Shown here: piece after piece, positions 56,600 through 64,000 of the stretch
How positions within the stretch are numbered: the first letter of the stretch is position 1
Layout: each line of letters starts with the position of its first letter
Assembly (NCBI GenBank): GCA_965601955.1
Contig: OZ271855.1
Span: 1,798,001-1,862,000, forward strand
Direction of reading: 5' to 3'
DNA length: 64,000 bases
Source of the DNA: RHLJ01 sp965601955
GTDB lineage: Bacteria > Bacteroidota > Rhodothermia > Balneolales > Balneolaceae
The notes under the pieces: generated by a model
The model's database searches: none
What the model was told of the DNA's origin: nothing
What the model saw: only the letters and a program-made list of their open reading frames with translations
Made by a program: the position numbers and the translations under genes

Positions 56600-57418
56600 C
56601 TAATAAATAGAGCCTGGTGTCCCTTGATAGTCTCCTGGGAATAAGATGTAATATTGATTTAAGTATAGCTCGTTCTGGATGTGATAATGGTATTCGCCAT
56701 CCGGATTATGAGGAGTCGGCCCAAAATGCCCTCCTGATTCGTCCAAGTCGGTTGGGTAGCTGCCATCATAATCTCTTCGGCCATATAAGAAGAAACCGTC
56801 AGCCATAATCCCGATAAGCTTATTGTCATCTTTCGACCATGCAGTCGGCTCAAGGTGGTAGTGATAGCTTTGAGGACCGGTATGTGCTCCTGAGTAATCC
56901 AGAGACACAGCAGCACTGGAAAGTGGGAGGTTAGGCCCTTCTCGATCATTATAAATAACAGCTCCACTTACGGCTATTCCAATTGGTCCCATTCCAGTAG
57001 AGGAGGGTTTAGAAGCTTTTGTTGGATTTGCAGAAACAATAAGTGTAAAAGAACCATTAAAGTCGTCAATATTTCCAGGAGCCATTGTTTCAAACGAGGT
57101 TATTGTAGGCTCAACAAATAGGGGATGATCTTCTTCAGATGATCTTGTAACCCGCGTTCTGCCTCTTGGACCTACTGTAGTTCTTTCAGTAGAACTTGAC
57201 CAATAGGGTGAGGTATGATTTGGGAGTCCATTGGTTTCGATAATTATCCGATCACCATCTAAAATGATGGAAATATTCTCAGAATCGAATTCAGAAAATG
57301 CCGGGCTAAGATTATAAACCACCTCGCTTTCTAACTCATTGACCGTATCGGTAGCGAGGATAAACCAAAGCATTCCAAAGAATGCGAGCATAGTGAAAAA
57401 AGCTTTATAAGTCTTCAT
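56600..57418 (-). CDS. YHYH-domain protein (copy 2), exported
   Basis: The 272-residue paralogue of copy 1 starts with an uncleaved or Sec-type signal (FFTMLAFFGMLWFILATDTV) instead of a lipobox, so the two copies probably sit in different places of the envelope. It shares the QSYHYHLEPTAWS and GEYHYHIQNELYLNQYY motifs and the DGFFLYGRRDYDGSYP segment. An Arg/Thr/Ser-rich insert of about 18 residues (TTVGPRGRTRVTRSSEE) near 85 is absent from copy 1. 69 bp separate the copies. Confidence 0.85.
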   Translation of the reverse strand: MKTYKAFFTMLAFFGMLWFILATDTVNELESEVVYNLSPAFSEFDSENISIILDGDRIIIETNGLPNHTSPYWSSSTERTTVGPRGRTRVTRSSEEDHPLFVEPTITSFETMAPGNIDDFNGSFTLIVSANPTKASKPSSTGMGPIGIAVSGAVIYNDREGPNLPLSSAAVSLDYSGAHTGPQSYHYHLEPTAWSKDDNKLIGIMADGFFLYGRRDYDGSYPTDLDESGGHFGPTPHNPDGEYHYHIQNELYLNQYYILFPGDYQGTPGSIY

Positions 57419-57466
57419 GTCTATACCATATTAATTAAGTTTTGTACTGCTATAGACGAGATGTTA

Positions 57467-57964
57467 TTAACGATCCCTTGGTCTTCTATGGGGAGGAGGA
57501 GATTTTCTTTGATCGTTGAGCATAATCTTCAATAAATCATCAAGCGCCGAATCAAAGAGGGGAAGCTGTTCCTCATTCAAGAGGGATTTTATATCATTTA
57601 GATGCTTATAAGTGGCCTGAACTTTTTGAGTCTCAAGATTGCTTATTTGATCTAGTAAATTTGCAGAAGATGAAGAATCACTGTTTTCGTTTCGCAGAGT
57701 AAAAAAGTAATCTCTTGCCAGCCTTTTTTGTTGTTCAGAAAAACTCCTCACAACTTGTTGATGTTCCTGGGCCAATCTTGAATGTTCTTCGGATTGTTCT
57801 TTTGTGAGATTGAGTTGAACACTGAGGTTTACTCTTATATCAGCCTGGCTTCCTTCAGGATGTGCGGGAGATAAGTTGGGTTTTTGAACAACAAGAACAA
57901 TGAGTATCCCATTAAGAATGAACAGGATGATAGCAGCTATTACAAAAAAGGTACTTTGTTTCAT
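57467..57964 (-). CDS. Spy/CpxP-like periplasmic metal-sensor or chaperone protein
   Basis: The 165-residue protein has an N-terminal membrane anchor (FFVIAAIILFILNGILIVLVV) and a helical periplasmic domain with the LTxxQ-type motif LNLTKEQ near 52, followed by long helices (about 55-150) and a His/Pro/Arg tail (SPPPHRRPRDR). This matches the layout of heavy-metal resistance CpxP/Spy/ZraP/CnrX-type proteins, which often sit next to ECF sigma and anti-sigma genes. It starts 1 bp after the small membrane protein gene, so it is probably part of the sigma-control module. Confidence 0.75.
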   Translation of the reverse strand: MKQSTFFVIAAIILFILNGILIVLVVQKPNLSPAHPEGSQADIRVNLSVQLNLTKEQSEEHSRLAQEHQQVVRSFSEQQKRLARDYFFTLRNENSDSSSSANLLDQISNLETQKVQATYKHLNDIKSLLNEEQLPLFDSALDDLLKIMLNDQRKSPPPHRRPRDR

Positions 57965-57965
57965 G

Positions 57966-58238
57966 CTAGTAAGGATTATAAGAGGTGAATATTTCAGAAT
58001 ACTCTGAAGTCATTTCAACTGTTTGTTCTGAGTTTATCTCGCTACTAATCAAGAGTATGTTAACACAAACGGTTATGATAAGGATGGCAGCAGCAGCAAC
58101 TAACTGAACTCTGGAAACCCTGATCTCAGTTTTGTCCTTTTCAATCTTATCGAGGATTTTGCTGAATGTATCTTCGGGAGGAGTTGCTTTTTGCATTCCT
58201 TCAGTACTACCTAAAATTCGGTCTTTCCACTCTTCCAT
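57966..58238 (-). CDS. Small single-pass membrane protein, probable anti-sigma factor
   Basis: The 90-residue protein has about 45 cytoplasmic residues (MEEWKDRILGSTEGM.., with EDTFSKILDKIEKDK), one transmembrane helix at about 45-65 (LVAAAAILIITVCVNILLI) and a short periplasmic tail. It begins 2 bp after the ECF sigma gene and precedes the Spy-like gene, the position of an anti-sigma factor such as CnrY. Sequence alone does not show a known anti-sigma domain; the call rests on position and topology. Confidence 0.65.
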   Translation of the reverse strand: MEEWKDRILGSTEGMQKATPPEDTFSKILDKIEKDKTEIRVSRVQLVAAAAILIITVCVNILLISSEINSEQTVEMTSEYSEIFTSYNPY

Positions 58239-58240
58239 AA

Positions 58241-58840
58241 TTATTTAGTCGTATTTTTGTGTGAATTCCCTCGGTCAGGAAAATATTTTTCTAAGTCTTT
58301 CCTAAGGTTCGCTTTTGCTCTTTGCACAAGAGATTCAACCGCCTTTCTAGTGATCTCCATGATCTCCGCAACCTGCTGTTGAGATAAGCCATCAATTTGG
58401 GTTAGGATAAATGCCGTTTTTTGATTTTCTGACAACTCATCTATTACTTTGAATAACAGTTTTGCATCTTCTTTCCGCTCCATTTCCACTCCAGGGTGGA
58501 CGAAATCTGTTGTATCATACTCAACTTGAGTACTTCCTGCTTTAAAAAGAGACAAGAGTCCTTTTCTATTCCGAGTATCTTTTTTTCGAGTGAAATCGAT
58601 GGATTTATTGATGGATATCTTATAAATCCAGGTGCTTACAGAAGAATTGAATTTAAAGGACTTCGCCGATTTATACACGGTAACAAAAACATCCTGGAGA
58701 AGCTCCTGTGCATCCTCTTCGTTCTTTGTATAGCTTAGAATAGTATTGTAAACCCTTTGAGAATACTGATTATATAATGCCTCTAAAGCCTTTTGGTTTC
58801 CTTCAGAAATTTCCTGTATGCATTTATTCTCGTCCATCAT
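58241..58840 (-). CDS. ECF-type RNA polymerase sigma factor, head of YHYH-SCO operon
   Basis: The 199-residue sigma factor has region 2 (about 20-90: LYNQYSQRVYNTILSYTKNE, AQELLQDVFVTVYKSAK, WIYKISINKSIDFTRKK) and region 4 (about 130-185: LSENQKTAFILTQIDGLSQQ, VAEIMEITRKAVESLVQRAK). It is followed within 2 bp by the small membrane protein gene and then the metal-type genes, so it most likely controls this operon in response to an envelope signal. The gap to the upstream gene is only 20 bp, so its own promoter would lie inside or just before the Gfo/Idh/MocA gene end. Confidence 0.93.
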   Translation of the reverse strand: MMDENKCIQEISEGNQKALEALYNQYSQRVYNTILSYTKNEEDAQELLQDVFVTVYKSAKSFKFNSSVSTWIYKISINKSIDFTRKKDTRNRKGLLSLFKAGSTQVEYDTTDFVHPGVEMERKEDAKLLFKVIDELSENQKTAFILTQIDGLSQQQVAEIMEITRKAVESLVQRAKANLRKDLEKYFPDRGNSHKNTTK

Positions 58841-58860
58841 TTCAGGAACTCATGGGCGTG

Positions 58861-59958
58861 TTAATCCAAATAAATTCGAGTTCCGCTTTCGGCACTTCGT
58901 ATCGCAGCATCTAAAATTTCCATTACAATCATGTTATTTTCAAGTGAGGAAAGATCGTAGGAAGGGAGTTCCAGTTCTCCTCGTATTACCGCTGCGAGAA
59001 GTGCAAATGGATCATTAAAAGGAGATTCAAGTTCAGGCAGCTGATCTCTTACAAGCGGATCATCTTCTGAAAACTGGTATCTCATATTATTCCGATTCTC
59101 TGCGATAGCAAAACCAGTTTTTCCATATACCTCCATATCCTTTCTTGATATGGGCCAGTTCCAGCTCGCCTGGATGATGCCCTGCATGTCAGGGTAAGTG
59201 AGTATGATAGTAGCTTCATCATCTACGTTTGGGTAAATATCTGGCTTAATGGTTTGTGTAACCGCAAATACTGACTCAGGGCGTTCTCCATTTTTTAACC
59301 AGGTAATGAGATTGGCTCCATAGCATCCAAAATCTGTCAAAGCTCCGGCTCCGTTTTGAACCGGATCGGTAAGCCATTCAAGGAATTCCTCATTTACACC
59401 AATTTCAACTGGCCCCTGATGACCATCATTTACTATCACCTTCCTTAGATCTCCTAATTCCCCATTTTGAGACATTTCGAAGACTTTATGGTTGGTTGGA
59501 TACCAGGTGGTTTCATAATTGGTTAATAAATGGATGCCATGTTCATCTGCCAGTGCCTTCATTTGCTTAGCATGATCGAGACTCACTGCAAGGGGTTTTT
59601 CAACCATTACATGAATGCCTTGAGGAGCTGCTTTTTGAACTACTTCCAGGTGTTCGTAAATGGTGCCGAATGCAGTTACTGCTTCGGGGGCGGTAGCCTC
59701 AAGCATCTCTTCCATTGTATTAAAAACGATCTCCATGGAATATCCATGTTGATCGGAATATCTTTGGGCGAGATCTCTGTTTGGCTCTACAATACCTACA
59801 ATTTTGATATCTCCAAGGTCAGGCCTTCCTAAAATCCAATGTACATGGGTATGTGTGAGACCAACTACTCCAACTCTTAACGGTTCGTCTTTTTCTTGAG
59901 CTGCAAGGGAAGGTTGCATTAACGTGACAAAAAGGATGAATAGAATGAGTTTTTGCAT
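58861..59958 (-). CDS. Exported Gfo/Idh/MocA-family oxidoreductase
   Basis: From ATG 59958 the protein is 365 residues, with a Sec-type signal peptide (LILFILFVTLMQPSLAAQ). It has an NAD(P)-binding Rossmann part (LRVGVVGLTHTHVHWILG; the usual GxGxxG is altered), the EKP motif in VMVEKPLAVSLDHAK, and the C-terminal alpha/beta domain. I preferred this start because 60000 would place the signal after 14 extra residues and overlap the upstream gene. No twin-arginine motif is present, so how it gets its dinucleotide cofactor is unclear. Substrate, probably a sugar or cyclitol, is unknown. Confidence 0.83.
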   Translation of the reverse strand: MQKLILFILFVTLMQPSLAAQEKDEPLRVGVVGLTHTHVHWILGRPDLGDIKIVGIVEPNRDLAQRYSDQHGYSMEIVFNTMEEMLEATAPEAVTAFGTIYEHLEVVQKAAPQGIHVMVEKPLAVSLDHAKQMKALADEHGIHLLTNYETTWYPTNHKVFEMSQNGELGDLRKVIVNDGHQGPVEIGVNEEFLEWLTDPVQNGAGALTDFGCYGANLITWLKNGERPESVFAVTQTIKPDIYPNVDDEATIILTYPDMQGIIQASWNWPISRKDMEVYGKTGFAIAENRNNMRYQFSEDDPLVRDQLPELESPFNDPFALLAAVIRGELELPSYDLSSLENNMIVMEILDAAIRSAESGTRIYLD

Positions 59959-59971
59959 ACTTAAAGCGAAG

Positions 59972-61324
59972 CTAATTAGAGACTGGGATATACCAAACAT
60001 TCTTTTCTAAATCTATACCCCCACCAAGTTCTTCCTGGATAACCCGATCCGTTATGAATACGCCCTTTTTAGCCATATTGGAAAATGAATCATAGCCATC
60101 ATTTGGAAAACCTTTTCTGGTGCGGTGTATAAAGAAAGTTTCAGAGAATTCCCTGCCAAAAGCTTTTTCAATCTCTTCCTTTCCATAAATGAAACCCAGC
60201 ATTCCACCCCAGGTTGCAGTAGGGTTATCCGAATCCCATCCTGTAAGCACCCCAATTTTGATGGTTTCCATTAAATCGCCTTCACCATAGAAAAGGCTCA
60301 CGAGGCTGGCTGCAAAGTTTATTCCCGCTGCAAAGCAGCCATTGCAATACAGGTTTTGAGAAGTAATATCATACCCATCCTTTTCTTCGACCTGGTATCG
60401 CAGGTAAATTTCATCTCGTGCTTGTTCCCATGGAATTCCAGCTTCATATCTGGACTTAACGAAATCATACATTTTTGCAGGGTAAGAGTCTTCAGCGAGT
60501 AGGCCTCTTGCAAACTCAGCATTTTTAAATAATTGCCCTACTATTTGCTCCTTAGAATCAATATGAATCGCCTGAGCATACATGTTTACATAGAACAGAG
60601 AAATCCATTCTGCCTCTTCCCGAGCTGTAGTCTGTATTGGAAGCTTTGCCATCTCCCTTGCAAAGTCTGGCCTGCCGGGAGAAAAGAGCCCGAAAATTTC
60701 TGTTGTAAGTTGGGCATCTATCATTTCAAAATGAGGATTTACTTCCGGGTTACTAGTTTCCGGTGGGCTAATTCCTTCTCTCATTAAATCGAAAGCCGTT
60801 TGATTTGAAACCCAAAGATAATTTTCCTCTTCTATATGTATATGGTTAAGCCAGCCTTCCCGGATTTGCTCGCCTGTTAAAAGGCTGGTCTGATTTTCAA
60901 AAAGGAGGTACTGGTACATGTACTCGATATCAGTATCATCATCTGCTCCCCAAACCCCTGCAGAGTCTTCAAATACAAAATCTATGGTTGGAGATAGGGG
61001 ACTAGATTCTCCTTCTGACCAAATATTAGGTTGATCTGGCTTTCCCCAATCTTCCCGGGTATAGAAATCACCTGTTTTTATATCACCAATATTCCCAATT
61101 TTATCCATTTCGGTTACCAGGCCCGTCCAGTTAGCTATACATTGAGCAAGCCAGAAACCGTGAAGTTTGTCCTCATACTCTATTCTGGAAATAACGAGCT
61201 CAGCACCGGTAGGTTCATACGAAAGGTATTCGAGAGAAGGATCTGTATGAACAAGTTCCTTAGGAGAAGGTGGGGAGCAGGAAACAAAAACGATAAATAA
61301 AAGGATTAGAAACCAGGCACTCAT
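59972..61324 (-). CDS. ADP-ribosylglycohydrolase-family lipoprotein
   Basis: The 450-residue lipoprotein (LFIVFVSC, cysteine 16) has the ADP-ribosylglycohydrolase fold markers: WGADDDTDIEYMYQYLL near 150, matching the first metal-binding DDTD/E motif, and GWDSDNPTATWGGMLGFIYG near 370-390, matching the second (GGDTD...). Being outside the cytoplasm, it probably does not act on ADP-ribosylated proteins; homologues in glycan loci are thought to hydrolyse other N- or O-glycosides. It overlaps the MBL gene by ATGA and lies 13 bp before the oxidoreductase gene. Confidence 0.8.
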   Translation of the reverse strand: MSAWFLILLFIVFVSCSPPSPKELVHTDPSLEYLSYEPTGAELVISRIEYEDKLHGFWLAQCIANWTGLVTEMDKIGNIGDIKTGDFYTREDWGKPDQPNIWSEGESSPLSPTIDFVFEDSAGVWGADDDTDIEYMYQYLLFENQTSLLTGEQIREGWLNHIHIEEENYLWVSNQTAFDLMREGISPPETSNPEVNPHFEMIDAQLTTEIFGLFSPGRPDFAREMAKLPIQTTAREEAEWISLFYVNMYAQAIHIDSKEQIVGQLFKNAEFARGLLAEDSYPAKMYDFVKSRYEAGIPWEQARDEIYLRYQVEEKDGYDITSQNLYCNGCFAAGINFAASLVSLFYGEGDLMETIKIGVLTGWDSDNPTATWGGMLGFIYGKEEIEKAFGREFSETFFIHRTRKGFPNDGYDSFSNMAKKGVFITDRVIQEELGGGIDLEKNVWYIPVSN

Positions 61325-62094
61325 CAGCTTGCCTCAATTAATGCATACTTCTTATCCTCATCCTGTACCAATTTCCCTGATTTTGTGTGAATGGAGTGAT
61401 AAAAAAGCAGTGTAGCTTTTTCTTTAAGTGCTTGCCGAAGAATGAGGGTTTTTGCCTTTTTAGACTGAATAGGGTCAATATCCATCTGCTTCATCGCGTA
61501 GTGATTTAAATGGTATTCCGAGGGAACCAAATCCCCTAAATAATAAGCGGTTTCACCTTCGCTTTGAACCTTCACTATCTGATGTCCTGGGGTATGTCCG
61601 CCTGTCTTAATTAATGTAACTCCCGGAACCAGTTCGAAATAAGTATCCGTAATCATAACAAGCTTTTCTTCGGCATGGAGCTTATAAAGCTCGTCCATCA
61701 AATAATCACCGCCTTTTACCGGGTTTTGTTCTCCAACTCGTTGGATGGCATAATGCCACTCCAGTTTTTGAACAAAGTAATTGGCATTGGGCATGGTTAG
61801 GCGGGTAGTAGCTTCCTTATCAACATAGGTAGAACCTGCCGCATGATCGAAATGAAGGTGGGTGAGTACAACATGAGTAACATCTTCAGGCCTTAATCCA
61901 AAAATATCTAGGTTGGTTTTTAGATTGGAGGTGTCTTCATAATTACTTTTAGAATCAAGGCCCCAGCCCAGCCCGGTATCTAGCAGGATAACCTGTTTGT
62001 CGGACTTAATGAGGATAGGGTCAATACCGATAGTAGTGGAAGAAGTTGGTATTTCATGGGGGTTCTTTTTTGAAGTGATATCCTCGGCGTTCAC
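61324..62094 (-). CDS. MBL-fold metallo-hydrolase (start uncertain, probably longer)
   Basis: The metallo-beta-lactamase-fold protein keeps all metal motifs: THLHFDHAAG (HxHxDH), GGHTPGHQIV, YLGDLVPSEYHLN and a late histidine in YHSIHTKSG. This is the type of N-acyl-homoserine-lactonase-like and related hydrolases; substrate unknown. The given start is GTG 62094 (256 residues), but the frame stays open upstream to 62181 and codes for LNIGQFEVEQLSEGIFEVYN, a typical MBL N-terminus, with only ATT 62175 or CTG 62172 as possible starts. First gene of the set with the ADP-ribosylglycohydrolase. Confidence 0.87.
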   Translation of the reverse strand: MNAEDITSKKNPHEIPTSSTTIGIDPILIKSDKQVILLDTGLGWGLDSKSNYEDTSNLKTNLDIFGLRPEDVTHVVLTHLHFDHAAGSTYVDKEATTRLTMPNANYFVQKLEWHYAIQRVGEQNPVKGGDYLMDELYKLHAEEKLVMITDTYFELVPGVTLIKTGGHTPGHQIVKVQSEGETAYYLGDLVPSEYHLNHYAMKQMDIDPIQSKKAKTLILRQALKEKATLLFYHSIHTKSGKLVQDEDKKYALIEAS

Positions 62095-62261
62095 TTTTAC
62101 GAAGGTTCCATCATTATATACTTCAAAAATACCTTCGCTTAATTGTTCAACTTCAAATTGCCCAATATTCAGAATGCTACCTCATCAAATTTAGTTCATG
62201 AGTGGTGATCAACAACTTAATAAATCTTCTCTTTCAATCAATTCGTTTTATCTTTACCTGA

Positions 62262-63863
62262 ATGAATAATTTTGACGCTATTATAATCGGTTCCGGACAT
62301 AATGGACTAACCACCGGATGCTACCTCGTTAAAAATGGATTAAAAGTCTTAGTGCTTGAGAGGAGAGATACCATTGGCGGAGCAGTTTGTACTGAGCGGA
62401 TGTTCCAATCAGAAGAAAACCCAAGTGGCTTTCTAATGGATGTAGGCTCTTCTGTTCATATAATGATCCATCAAACTGGGATTATAGAGGAGCTCGAACT
62501 CACTAAATACGGGCTGGAGTACATCGATATGGATCCAATCATGTCTTACCCTGTTCCAACCGGAAAAGGAGTCATTCATTTTTGGAAGGACGTGGACAGA
62601 ACCCTTGAATCCATCTCTAAAGTAGCTCCCGAAGACGTTAAGAATTACAAGGAATTCATCGAGTTTTGGGGGAAGATCAACAAAGGAGTATTGAAAGCTT
62701 TTATGACTCCTCCTACCACAGGTGGGATTATGGCAGAAATGGCTAAGGCCCAAATAAAAGATGGGGCCATGTTTAAAAAGGGAGAGCAGGCTGCTGGCCT
62801 TCAAAAAGTGTTATCCAGTTATGGGAAAGTGGTAAATGATGCTTTTGATAATCCATATATGAAAGCAGCACTGCTTTGGTTTGCCGCTCAATCTGGTCCT
62901 CTGCCAGATCATTCAGCAACAGGCGATTTTGCGGGCTGGCAATCTATGCTACATGAAAGCGGAGCAAAGCATCCAAAAGGTGGGAGTGGTATGCTCACCC
63001 AGGCTATGAAGAATTTAATCGAAGCGCATGGAGGGGAAGTCAAAGCCAATAAACCCATTAATAAGATCCTTATTGAAAACGGTAAAGCGATCGGTGTTGA
63101 AACAGAAGAAGGAGAGGTATTCAGGGCACCTGTTATTGTATCAAATGCGCATGTTCAAACTACCATGTTGAATTTGGTAGGAAGGGAACATTTATCCGAT
63201 TCGATGTTTAAGAAGGTTGAAAATATTCATGTGGGGAATGGTTTCGGGATGGTAATTCGATGTGCGGTTGAGGAACTTCCTGAATATACAGCAGCACCTG
63301 ATGATCCTTTCATCCATAACGGTATCCAATTAATGGCCCCTTCAGTTCAATACATGAATGATGCTATTGGTGATTACATGAGAAAAGAGCCTCCCCAAAA
63401 ACCTGCTGTACTGGCAATGACCTTTTCAAAAATAGACCCTGAGGTTGCAAAAGACGGAAAACACACGATGTTTGTATGGGCTCAGTGGCATCCTTATGAA
63501 CTCGCAAATGGACTTCATTGGGATGATATAAGAGAACAGGAGGCACAGAAGATTTATGACGTGGTAGTTGATTATGCCCCTAATATGAAGGGAAAGCTGA
63601 TTGACTGGTATATTCAATCTCCCCTGGATATAGAACGAAAACATGGATTGTTAAAGGGGAATGTGATGCATGTTGAAATGAGTTTTGATCAAATGTTTAT
63701 GTTTCGCCCTATACCAGAGATGAGTAGGTATGAAACTCCAATTAAGAATTTATTTCTTTCCAGTGCTTCCTGTCATCCTGGTGGCGGGGTATTCGGAGCA
63801 GCTGGCTATAATGCAGCTCAGGTAATCCTGAAGAAACAGAAACGAAAAAAGTGGTTTACTTGA
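62262..63863 (+). CDS. FAD-dependent oxidoreductase, PYROXD2/CrtO-like
   Basis: The 533-residue flavoprotein has the N-terminal dinucleotide fold AIIIGSGHNGLTTGCYLVKN (about 6-25), LVLERRDTIGGAVCTE, and a C-terminal FAD segment near SSASCHPGGGVFGAAGYNAA (about 503-522). This layout is shared by the PYROXD2-like proteins and the CrtO-type carotenoid ketolases, both relatives of phytoene desaturase. Carotenoid ketolase is possible but cannot be separated from a general oxidoreductase here. The alr gene starts inside its stop codon region (4-bp overlap). Confidence 0.8.
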   Translation: MNNFDAIIIGSGHNGLTTGCYLVKNGLKVLVLERRDTIGGAVCTERMFQSEENPSGFLMDVGSSVHIMIHQTGIIEELELTKYGLEYIDMDPIMSYPVPTGKGVIHFWKDVDRTLESISKVAPEDVKNYKEFIEFWGKINKGVLKAFMTPPTTGGIMAEMAKAQIKDGAMFKKGEQAAGLQKVLSSYGKVVNDAFDNPYMKAALLWFAAQSGPLPDHSATGDFAGWQSMLHESGAKHPKGGSGMLTQAMKNLIEAHGGEVKANKPINKILIENGKAIGVETEEGEVFRAPVIVSNAHVQTTMLNLVGREHLSDSMFKKVENIHVGNGFGMVIRCAVEELPEYTAAPDDPFIHNGIQLMAPSVQYMNDAIGDYMRKEPPQKPAVLAMTFSKIDPEVAKDGKHTMFVWAQWHPYELANGLHWDDIREQEAQKIYDVVVDYAPNMKGKLIDWYIQSPLDIERKHGLLKGNVMHVEMSFDQMFMFRPIPEMSRYETPIKNLFLSSASCHPGGGVFGAAGYNAAQVILKKQKRKKWFT

Positions 63864-64000
63864 ATTCTAAAATAACTGTTCATTTATCTAAGTTGGATAA
63901 AAACCTGGATGCGATTGATCGTCGCCTGAATCAAGGGGTTCAACGAATGGCAGTAATAAAAGACAATGCTTATGGGCATGGTATTACAGAAGTAGCTAAA
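63860..64000 (+). CDS. alr: Alanine racemase, N-terminal part (cut by window end)
   Basis: A frame starting at TTG 63860 (overlapping the previous TGA as TTGA) codes for 47 residues to the window edge. It ends with the PLP-lysine motif AVIKDNAYGHG, the hallmark of alanine racemase (usually AVVKANAYGHG), which makes D-alanine for peptidoglycan. KDN in place of KAN is a minor variant. The coding frame continues out of the window. Confidence 0.88.
   Translation, partial: MNSKITVHLSKLDKNLDAIDRRLNQGVQRMAVIKDNAYGHGITEVAK

Noticed and set aside
1..64000. tRNA, rRNA, CRISPR arrays, insertion sequences or prophage
   Set aside because: None of the intergenic regions shows tRNA-like arms, regular direct repeats with spacers or terminal inverted repeats, and no transposase or integrase protein was recognised.

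Overview
The window reads as ordinary bacterial chromosome from a marine-type member of the Bacteroidota/Rhodothermota side of the tree, most likely Balneolota (Balneola/Gracilimonas-like). This placement is inferred from protein character and not from a marker search. The reasons are: several large secreted proteins end in a type IX secretion (T9SS) sorting domain with the NYPNPFNP motif; there is a PorV-family protein; many lipoproteins; ParB is followed by a DUF5683-type protein; and the DNA is moderately AT-rich with few strong Shine-Dalgarno sites. I found no rRNA, tRNA, CRISPR array, transposase or prophage gene.

Layout. 1-20953 is mostly housekeeping: a partial CPBP membrane protease, uvrC, an ECF sigma/anti-sigma pair, parA-parB-DUF5683, a LOG-family protein, a TPR protein, transketolase, a GT39-type glycosyltransferase, a SpoIIE-type phosphatase, polA, a DinB-like protein, a CrtI-like oxidoreductase, two rhomboid proteases and ispG. 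Two perfect DnaA-box-like 9-mers lie directly upstream of parA.

21233-44518 is a same-strand carbohydrate locus, which I read as a starch/maltodextrin utilisation system without a SusD. It opens with a perfect match to the LacI/CcpA-type operator consensus (21190-21205). Then follow a parvulin lipoprotein, a TonB-dependent receptor, a 1272-residue T9SS-type surface protein, a PorV-family barrel and an 892-residue surface protein with SusE/F-like beta-sandwich modules. After a 10-bp hairpin come a LacI regulator, a T9SS-exported GH13 amylase, two GH13 lipoproteins, an SLC45-type sugar transporter and a fourth GH13 lipoprotein. The genes suggest surface binding and cutting of starch, TonB-driven uptake, periplasmic trimming and inner-membrane import of maltose-size sugars.

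44562-48835 carries a cysteine-less thioredoxin-fold protein, pabC, folC and rho. 48842-54430 (minus strand) holds a methyltransferase, an AIM24-family protein, a large FG-GAP repeat T9SS protein and an M43-type metalloprotease lipoprotein.

54537-58840 (minus strand) is a tight operon: ECF sigma, small membrane protein (probable anti-sigma), Spy/CpxP-like protein, two near-duplicate YHYH proteins, a YwqK/MORN-repeat protein and an SCO-type copper chaperone. It is a plausible envelope metal-stress or metal-handling unit of unknown function. 58861-62181 is another minus-strand set: an MBL-fold hydrolase, a lipoprotein ADP-ribosylglycohydrolase homologue and an exported Gfo/Idh/MocA oxidoreductase. 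The window ends with a PYROXD2/CrtO-like oxidoreductase and the first 47 codons of an alanine racemase gene.
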